Source of the DNA: Cryptomeria japonica
Taxonomy: Eukaryota; Streptophyta; Pinopsida; Cupressales; Cupressaceae
Direction of reading: 5' to 3'
Assembly (NCBI RefSeq): GCF_030272615.1
Contig: NC_081415.1
Coordinates: 507,299,373-507,363,372, forward strand
Length of the DNA: 64,000 nt
The notes beneath the pieces were generated by a model. That model was not told the origin of the DNA, did no database searches, and saw only the letters and a list, made by a program, of their open reading frames with translations. The first letter of the stretch is position 1. Each line of letters opens with the position of its first letter. Shown here one piece after another: positions 56,684 through 64,000 of the stretch. Both the position numbers and the translations under genes were made by a program.

Positions 56684-58520
56684 CTATAGTTTCTCCACTA
56701 TACTATATTGTTTTGAAGTGGATGACATGTCATTTGTAGGACCCGACAAAGTAACCTTGGATTTTCTTCTTGTGATAACATGAGTGGGTTCTTGTTGTTG
56801 TTTCTCTTTGACCACAATCACATTGACTATGTTATCATAGGTATGAGCATAGTTCACTTTTGCTTTACCTATGTCATTTTGCGCTGCTGATGATTCACCC
56901 TTCTCATAATTAGGAAGTGGAGTTTTGAAAGTTGTGTGTGTCTCGTTTGTCTTATGCCTATCCACATTTATGACGCCATTGTCAATCAAATCTTGGATAA
57001 CATGTTTTGACCGCTGACAATCATTTGTTTGGTGTCCTTTGTTTCGATGAAAATCATAATAATGATTATCATTCCACCAAGTAGGTTTAACCTTGGATTC
57101 AAAGTCTCTTTCTTTTGGCAAGGTAATCAACTTGTTTGCAAGAAGTATCTTTAATACCAACCCAAGTGGTTCACCAATGTTAGTAAATTTCCTGTGAAAA
57201 TTATTAAAAGGTGGTTTTGGTTTATTGTTATCTTGTTGAATCACTGCTATGTGATTTGATAAATTGAAAATTGGTTGCTTTGGTTTCACATTGTTATTAT
57301 CAACTATCCCATCATTGACAATGTTTCGATTTATGTTCCAAAACTTAGGCATATCATTGTTGTTATTATTAGTATGGTTGTTGAGAGGAGGATTAACTCC
57401 TTTGTATATCTTCACCTCTCCTTTCTTTACCATAGCTTCCTCAATCTTGATTCCATTATCAATCATTTTATCGAAACTTGGAGGACATTTCATTTTTAGT
57501 TTATAATGCATTTCTTTGTTTAGATTGTCAATGGAAATGTCCATTTTTTCATTATTTGGCACCGTACGAGGATTTCGTGCAGCTAATCGTCACCACCTTT
57601 GTAGAAATGTCATGAAAGGTTCTCCACTCTTTTTCTTGGTGTGACATAAGTCTATCATTGTGATCTCATGTTGTATGTTATAAGAGTATTGTGAAACGAA
57701 CTTGTCCACCAATTCTGCAAATGTTCTAATTCCAGGTGGAAGTTTCGAGAACCATTCCATATCTTGTCCACTTAAGCCTTTTGGAAATAACCTCATTAAG
57801 TACGTGTCCTCATGTGGGAACTCCATGCTCATCGTGCAAAATTCTCTTACATGATCTTGGGGATCAGTTCTTCCATTATATTTGTCATATCTAGGAGTTT
57901 CACAATTTGGAGGAAAAGGTATAATGTTGAGACTTCTGTCAAATGGATAAGGACAGATTTCTTGAAGCGAATACCTCTTAGTAGTTCCCCTTTGTATATC
58001 TTGAATTTGTGTTTGAAGTGTTTCTATCTACTGCATGAGAGCCAAAAAGGAATTATCAACACATTTTCTTCTCGTATCATCATGAGTTCTTGTGTGATCA
58101 TGATTTCTTTTTGCATCGTCACGATTCCTCCTTGTATCATCATTAGTTCTTCATGTGTCCTCATGAGTTCTTGTGTCATTAGGAGTTCTTCTATCATTAG
58201 GAATTCTTGTGTCATCCTTTTTGCGATTGAAAATTTCTTCACTTTGATCATTGTCATTGTGTCACTTGATCCTCCCCTTTGTCTTAAATTGTTTACATCA
58301 AAATATTACGGAAGTTTAGCACCAAATTTTGCTAACATTAGGAAGTATTTTTCTTTTTCGCCCTCCAATATTTTCTCTATGAATATATAAAATTTAGGAT
58401 CTTGTTTGATTTCACTGATGTGTTGATCAGTTATCTCTTCTTCTTGTATTTCATTTTCTTGTGCCATTTCCTTGTGATCTTCTACCATTTCAAGTGTTTC
58501 TATTTCTGTTTCTTTGATCT
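56684..58520 (-). pseudogene. Element B gag
   Basis: N-terminal part (58,306-58,488) reads EKILEGEKEKYFLMLAKFGA. An Arg/Asp-rich repetitive stretch follows (DDTRTHDDTRRK; 58,045-58,215). The gag core is PRYDKYNGRTDPQDHVREF, MRLFPKGLSGQDMEWFSKLP and TMIDLCHTKKKSGEPFMTFL. The C-terminal part has a knuckle-like YYDFHRNKGHQTNDCQRSKH followed by VIQDLIDNGVI. Order and wording are normal for Tat gag. Stops at about 57,590 and 58,306 and one frameshift in the Arg/Asp part. Confidence 0.9.
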
Positions 58521-58978
58521 TTCATCTCCGAGCTCTAGTTAAAACGAGCATACACGTGCTCTGAATGTTGATGTAAATATGATAAAGTGATATGACACAA
58601 AATAAGCATTCAAGTATTTGAGAGTTTGCAAGTTTTTCGATTCTAGTTTGGAGTGCAAATTTTGTGATTTTGACATGACCAAGTTCGATAGGAACGATAT
58701 ATCCTATGATAGAGAACACGGTTAGTCAGCGTTGTAGTTTTGTGATAATGGATGATAGATCCTAATGAGAAACTATGTTTGAATGATCAGTTTACCAAAG
58801 AAAATGTGATGATGCACTTTGAGATGTTAGATCTTGAACTTGTTGGAGATGAATACTTGAGAACCTTAGTGTACCTAGCTTTGAATATATTTTGATAGAA
58901 GATAACATGACTGAGTGCCCCGAGAAGATGACCTAATCACTATGTTTGACTCTCTGAGAAATGAGTTATTTTTTATTT

Positions 58979-59180
58979 TTCTGATTTTGGTGTAGTTTAC
59001 CAAAAAATGCTGACAATATTACTAGAAATGCTGAGAAAATGACCAGAAACGCTGACAAACTAGCCAGAAATGTTGAGGAACAAACCAAAAATGCTGAAAA
59101 ACTTACCAGAAATGCTGAGGAATAGACCAGAAACGCTGAAAAACTGACCAAAAACACTGCTATACTAGCCAAAAACACTA
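58979..59180. repeat. 21-bp minisatellite (array 1) in element B leader
   Basis: About ten units of the type AAATGCTGAGAAAATGACCAG on the plus strand. Read on the plus strand they encode a seven-residue repeat, NA-K-TR, as in EKMTRNADKLARNVEEQTKN. Confidence 0.85.
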
Positions 59181-59339
59181 TTCTTCAATTCAGTGACTCA
59201 AAAGTTCAAAACAATGATGTTTAGACTCAAAAAAATGGTTGTTTGAACTTAGAAGATTGTTGTTTTGACCCAACTTTTTGATTTTTAGATTCAGATAACT
59301 AATGTTTAGACCTAGCAGGTGCAAACTGGGAGATCTAGT

Positions 59340-59835
59340 GTTGAAATATGAGCAAGTTGACATTCAAATCAAAAGAGTTGTAGTTTAGACCAAGAAAGCT
59401 ATCATTTGGACCAGAAGAGCTAGCGTTTAGACCAGGAGAGCTAATGTTTGTACCAAGAGAGCTGACGTTTGAACTAGAAACTTTGAAGTTTAAGATACTA
59501 ATGTTGGAACTCAGACAATGATTGTTTTGACTCCAAGAGTTGATGTGTAGACTTAGATAACTGATGCTCAGACTTAGAAAGCTCAACCTTGGAGAGTTAA
59601 TGTTGAAATATGAGAAAGCTAACATTCATACCAAGAGAGCTGGAGTTTATATCAAAAGAGTTGATGTTTGGACTGAGAGAGCTATTGTTTGGGCTAAGAG
59701 AGCTATTGTTTGGATTGTGAGAGCTAATGTTTGGATCGAGAGAGCCACTATTTGGACTGAGAGAGCTACTGTTTGGATCGTGAGAGCTACTGTTTGGACC
59801 GAGAGAGCTACTGTTTGGACTGAGAGAGCTAATCT
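59340..59835. repeat. 21-bp minisatellite (array 2) in element B leader
   Basis: More than twenty diverged units with AGAGAGCTA(C/A)TGTTTGGA as core; the most regular run is 59,620-59,835. On the plus strand the frame from 59,564 gives a WTERATV heptad repeat. Confidence 0.88.
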
Positions 59836-60899
59836 ACCGTGAAACTTGTAAACTTGACAATTTGAAGTTTGATTTTACAATTTTTGTTGAGTTTCAATGG
59901 ATGATATTTCGATTTGATTTACAAACACAAAATCCAGATTGTATTTTGTCCCAAAGGACACATAAAGTGTATGTTCAAGAAGCTTTAAAGAAAGCCCAAG
60001 TTTTCAGGGGTTTTGAACATTTGAAAACACACAATTCAGTCTATCCTAAGAATATTGGCTTCATTATTAGTTCTTAGCCCATACTTGGTACCCTCTCAGC
60101 TCACATTGCCTTGTCGCCCCCTAAAGGGCACCCGTGTTTTTGCCTTTGTGAGAGATAGTGGAGTCCCGTTATGAGCCTAGCAATAAGGTCTCAAAAGGGG
60201 AGTTCACACATACACTCAAGAGGGACATATGGTGAGTGTCTTTGGGAGAGATTCTTCCCCCTCCTTGCACTAAGAATTTAATAATGTTCGGAGGTGAACC
60301 AGACAACTTCTAATTTAATTGGAACTAGTAAGGGATCTGCTTGGCACGTCGGGGTATAAACTCAATTAAGAGGTCTCCTAGCCTTGAAAACTAAGGTGTA
60401 ATGTACCCGAAGGTACCAAGGAGAGCTATTCCCGAGTACTGTTGTTGACTTTATTTTCATCAAATCATGTTTATTTTTAAGTGGGTTGGAGTACTTGGCG
60501 TTATTCATTCCCACTTGGGTCGTTCCTCTCTCACCAGCCTTATGGGCTTCTCTGGAGGGAAGGCCTGCTAAAGATATGCACTATTGAAAAGAAAAGATGA
60601 GTCTAGCTTTCTGATCACTTAAGAAAGGTGAGAGCATACTAACCTATCATCAAAACACATAAGACATGTTTATTTATTTCCATTGTAATTAGTCCATGTG
60701 CCTAATTTATCAAAAACAAGTGCAAAATCCCGCAGCTTCAAACAAAGTTAGTAGTTTATATTGCAATCTTTGGTGGCGAAATGGTTTATAACTCCGATCT
60801 TTTACAACAAAATAGGTACCAGCAAAATCAACAAACTACAAATTATGTTCGGGAAAATGACAGTCCAGATGTAGAAATGGTAAATGTAGAATACAACAT

Positions 60900-61200
60900 T
60901 GAAATTATCATTGAAAAACTAAGAACGCTATCAAATTAACCAAAAACACCATCAAATTAACCAAAAACGCTGCTATGATGACCAAGAACATTGGTTTGAA
61001 CGCTAGAAACATTGCCAAAATGACTGAGAACACTGCCAAACTGACTGAGAACGTTGCCAAAATTACCAGGAATGCTACCAAACTTTCCAAGAACGCTGCC
61101 AAACTTACAAAGAACGCTGCTAGACTTACCAAGAACGCGACAAGAATGATAAGGAATGTTGCAAAACAAACCAAAAATGCTAATATAGAGACTGAAAAAT
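60900..61200. repeat. 21-bp minisatellite (array 3) in element B leader
   Basis: About thirteen units such as ACTGCCAAACTGACTGAGAAC. On the plus strand the frame from 60,975 gives heptads AKLTKNA. The unit is clearly related to array 1, about 1.8 kb away. Confidence 0.88.
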
Positions 61201-61372
61201 GCTAAAGTGCATAAATACACAAAATTAGAGTTGAAAAATCTCCCATAAATGCCATTTGAGGTGTCGGGACGCTGAAACGAAGACCAAGAATGGGAATCTA
61301 GAACTCGAAAGAGCTAATCAACCTGTCAATGATATTTCCTGCAAGAAAAGTTGTTAAAGATCAAAGGGGCTA

Positions 61373-61391
61373 GGCCCCACAGTTGGCGCCA
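61373..61391 (-). other. Element B primer-binding site
   Basis: Minus strand reads TGGCGCCAACTGTGGGGCC five bases after the 5' LTR end. TGGCGCC is a common plant gypsy primer site; the matching tRNA was not determined. Confidence 0.8.
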
Positions 61392-61396
61392 ATTAA

Positions 61397-62508
61397 TGGG
61401 CTACTAAAATTGTGTGTTAATTATATTAAACATGCACATAGATGAGATAACAATAAGAACTAGGAAGCACAATTTGAAAAATAAATAAAATATTGAAACC
61501 AAAGGCCTCCTTTAAGATATCCCATCTTCCTCTATTTTTGAGGACCTTGAAGGTGTTGGATTGTTGTCTCTCAGTAAAGCAATGACCTCCAAAGTGACAA
61601 CTCAAAAGTTGAGTAGCTACTTCATGATTATGCAAATGTATGAGGCTAAGATGATTGTATGCATGATCTAGCTAGAATGATCTATTCAAGATACATGATT
61701 TAATAAAAAGGAAACTAGATTAAGATGCTATGATTAATCAAATTAATAATTATGCTAGATGATATGAATTCAAATTCCTATAATAACTATGCAAAAACTA
61801 TGAATGCAAGGGATCTTTATTGCTCCAAAATGAGGGGTATTTATAGGAATTCCAAGGCCAAAGCTGAGGTGGCAGGAATCGACGGTCTGGATTCAATCTA
61901 AAGATATCAAGGGCCAAGATTGAGGAAGTTGGAGAAGAGGTCGGAGGAAGGGACACATGTCATCTATGTTGTGACAAGTGTCAAAGAACCTTTCTCATGA
62001 GAGGGCAAGTGTCCAAGGGAAAAGACACGTGGCCAAAGTGCCATGTGTCTCAAGGAGGGGATATCCAACCCATAGGAGGTTAGAATAAAAGAGGTTAGGG
62101 TGTGCAAGATAAGATAGGGTTAGTTAAACCCAAGATTAGATAGAATGGGTTAGGTTAGGGGGTGGTTAGGCTAGGTGGTTAGAAGTTAGGAGCCACGTGC
62201 TCAATTTGAATTTAGAAATTCAAATAATTAGGAAAATGGATAATTAATTTCAACAAACTTGGATTTGTTAATCTTAATTATGGGATTAGAAGAATTGATT
62301 TAAATGGGGGGAGGATTAATTAATTTAGATTAATTAATCAAAGGGGAATATGATGAACTATATAAATAAATCATTTAGATTTATTTACAAGTAGATGAAT
62401 ACGAAAATTAATCAAATTACTTATGAATTTAATTAATTGGAAAAGGGGGATTAATTAAATAACTGTGTATTTAATGAATTATCTTCAGACTATTTTTAGG
62501 TGTATACA
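61397..62508 (-). repeat. Element B 5' LTR
   Basis: 1,112 bp, plus-strand ends TGGGCTACTAAAATTG...GGTGTATACA. TATA box at 61,838-61,845. Partner of 47,672-48,756. Confidence 0.95.
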
Positions 62509-62513
62509 CCAAC
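62509..62513. other. Target-site duplication of element B, right copy (CCAAC)
   Basis: Identical to 47,667-47,671. Confidence 0.95.
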
Positions 62514-62648
62514 TATAGGTGATATGATTATCAAAATAGGTATATAAGGTCAGCTAAAGTATGGTTATAAAGTCCATCATCAAAAAATATATGAGTGTTA
62601 AAGATACCAAAATGTCTGTAAAACGAAACATAAAACTATGGTTCATCA
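62514..62648 (-). repeat. Element A 5' LTR, second part
   Basis: TATAGGTGATATGATTATCA through ACTATGGTTCATCA matches 39,106-39,238. It completes the LTR interrupted at 47,671. TATATA on the minus strand at 62,541-62,546. Confidence 0.92.
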
Positions 62649-63570
62649 CACATATGCAACATCTCAAAGAAGAAATACATAATCAGTGCTCCAATCTCAT
62701 ATAACTGAAAGATTCAACTTCACATCAATAGCATACATAATAGAGATAATTAGGCATAATATGTGGATTTCCAAGACTCAGACATAAAAAAACAACGCTA
62801 TACTTGATACCCATGTAAACCTGTAACTATCTCCATACAAAATACCCTGAATCTAGTCATACCACAAATCTACATACCACAGATTTTAGTTAACATGTAA
62901 AACTTACAAAAACATCTTTGTTAATCTTAAATCTATTTAAACATCCAAACATTCACATTATACATGTCATTTTAACAATGGAAATACCATAGATCTAAAA
63001 AACCCAACGGTTGAAAACAAGAGATCACTGCAACCCAAGAAAGGATAGGAAAATTGTCCAGGAGATTAAACCATATGAAACATATTAGATCCACAACTCT
63101 CAAATGGTCAGTGGCTTATCTTCTAGTGCTTTCATGTAACCATGGGCTAAAACCATGAACCTAATATAATCACTCCATTCCATAGTCCAAAAAATTGGTG
63201 TATCTTCATGTGACCAAGATGTCCATACTCATCCAACATGAACACCTTCTCACTACACATGACCAAAAGGTAAAGGAACAAAACCACTAAACAAGAGGAT
63301 ACATACAAATTATCAAAATCTATGAAGATCCATAAGCATGAGCAGCTCCATGAAGATCCATAACACGAGCTTCAAATGCCCAACATAGATCACATTGATA
63401 ATATTCATGGTTTTCAATTTCACAAATTTATAAAGCAAAGTTAACTTACAAAACATTCATTGCAGCCTCAAAAGCCTTCCAACAACCTTTGATTCCTTAT
63501 AAATGATTCCCACAAGCTCTCCATTCTAAGAAACCAAAAATAGAGGGATACCCAAAACCAGTAACATTCA
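62649..63570 (-). other. Interior 5' part of LTR element D, noncoding
   Basis: No protein trace. Bounded on the right by a primer site and on the left by element A. Its CA-rich composition resembles 34,368-37,100. Confidence 0.4.
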
Positions 63571-63582
63571 ACTCTGATACCA
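63571..63582 (-). other. Primer-binding site of element D (initiator tRNA-Met)
   Basis: Minus strand reads TGGTATCAGAGT, two bases from a TG...-type LTR edge (plus strand TGTTGAGAGA). Confidence 0.75.
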
Positions 63583-63584
63583 AA

Positions 63585-64000
63585 TGTTGAGAGATAAAAA
63601 AATTTAATACCAAAGAATTTGAAGATCAATCTCTATCCAATAAACTAATCAAAGAATGAGATTCAAGGATTGGATAGAAGCAACATGAAAATATAAAATC
63701 CATATGCAAATTTGAAAATTAAGTTGCCTTAATTGTCAAAAATTTATGATTAGATCCTTCTTCTTTATGATGCCAAAAATAAATTTGTTAACCATGCGTA
63801 ATAAATATATCTTACGTAAAATTGAAACAATAATAAATAATTATTAACATCCGCATAATATAACATAAATAAGGCATAAATCAGCAACATAACATCCACA
63901 CATAACACAAAATTTACATGGATCAACCCTTGCAGGAAATAACTCCACCAAGAAGAGAGGAAAAACTTGTATTAACAACAATAAATGTGCTTACAATACA
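63585..64000 (-). repeat. Partial 5' LTR of element D (cut by window end)
   Basis: Starts TGTTGAGAGATAAAAA on the plus strand, that is ...TCTCTCAACA on the coding strand, next to the primer site. No second copy is in the window. Confidence 0.5.

Larger units (their letters stand above)
58521..61372 (-). other. Element B leader with three minisatellite arrays
   Basis: Long untranslated leader between primer site and gag. Apart from the three 21-bp arrays listed separately, 60,060-60,600 is comparatively GC-rich (CCTTGTCGCCCCCTAAAGGG, GAGAGATAGTGGAGTCCCGT) and unexplained. The plus strand holds short open frames only because the arrays have a period divisible by three. Confidence 0.6.
47672..62508 (-). 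mobile_element. Element B: complete Tat-lineage gypsy retrotransposon
   Basis: 14,837 bp between CCAAC duplications. LTRs are 1,085 bp (3') and 1,112 bp (5'), about 95 % alike by eye, with TG...CA ends. Minus-strand order: 5' LTR, primer site, 2.85-kb leader with minisatellites, gag, protease, G-patch, spacer, RT, RNase H, second (archaeal-type) RNase H, integrase with a repetitive tail, 2.2-kb noncoding 3' part, polypurine tract, 3' LTR. The second RNase H and wording such as MPGLDPNLIMHYLNITPGAK and QSIRRFVA are hallmarks of the Tat group. Coding parts carry many stops. Confidence 0.95.
38406..62648 (-). mobile_element. Element A: Athila-like gypsy retrotransposon, split by element B
   Basis: Minus-strand element. 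The 3' LTR is 38,406-39,238; the interior (39,239-46,970) has, in transcription order, partial gag, protease, RT, RNase H, integrase and an extra 3' ORF; the 5' LTR is 46,971-47,671 plus 62,514-62,648, interrupted by element B. The two LTRs have nearly equal rebuilt lengths (833 and about 836 bp) and look roughly 92 % identical by eye. RT wording (FGLCNILATFQR, MDDFTTYGDKF, RSFLGQVGYYRRFF) places it with the Athila/OTA group. No flanking target duplication was identified. Confidence 0.85.

Noticed and set aside
57812-58390. 192-residue plus-strand ORF
   Set aside because: Antisense to element B gag, which has clear family motifs on the minus strand.

Overview
This window looks like a gene-poor, repeat-dense stretch of a large plant nuclear genome, most likely a gymnosperm. 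The evidence is AT-rich DNA, layered LTR retrotransposons of Tat-, Athila- and chromovirus-like types, an intron-bearing CACTA transposon with a TNP2 gene, and decayed scraps of PPR and NPF-transporter genes. The exact species cannot be told from the sequence. I found no intact host gene, no tRNA or rRNA gene and no CRISPR array. Almost every coding region is broken, and most breaks I checked are stops explained by C-to-T (or G-to-A) change of CAA, CAG, CGA or TGG codons while the reading frame is kept.

Layout. 1-5,300: noncoding DNA with a PPR relic and minisatellites. 5,364-14,211 (+): a decayed CACTA/En-Spm transposon carrying a TNP2-type transposase gene with an Asp/Gly-rich microsatellite tail, then a multi-exon second gene whose first part reads as a SET (lysine methyltransferase-like) domain. 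14,400-22,200: mostly anonymous sequence with a second PPR relic, exons of an NPF (NRT1/PTR) transporter pseudogene and a LINE-type RNase H scrap. 22,505-22,879: a long palindrome and what looks like the 3' end of a CACTA element, abutting the RNase H region of a gypsy element.

22,880-34,354 (-): a gypsy element (called G) whose reverse transcriptase is split by a complete LTR retrotransposon, element C (23,618-31,203). C has two 1,191-bp LTRs, a TTCCA target duplication, a tRNA-iMet primer site and a polypurine tract. C encodes a coiled-coil/zinc-knuckle gag and a 1,054-codon second ORF, and I see no pol gene. 

38,406-62,648 (-): an Athila-like gypsy element (A) with gag, protease, RT, RNase H, integrase and a large extra ORF in the envelope position. 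Its 5' LTR is split by a complete Tat-like gypsy element (B, 47,672-62,508, target duplication CCAAC) with gag, protease, a G-patch motif, RT, two RNase H domains and integrase, plus three minisatellite arrays in its leader. The right edge (62,649-64,000) holds the start of another minus-strand LTR element (D), cut by the window end.

The inferred insertion order is C after G and B after A; A may have landed inside D. The most interesting items are element C, the SET-domain ORF in the CACTA element, the extra ORF of element A, and the uniform C-to-T style of decay.
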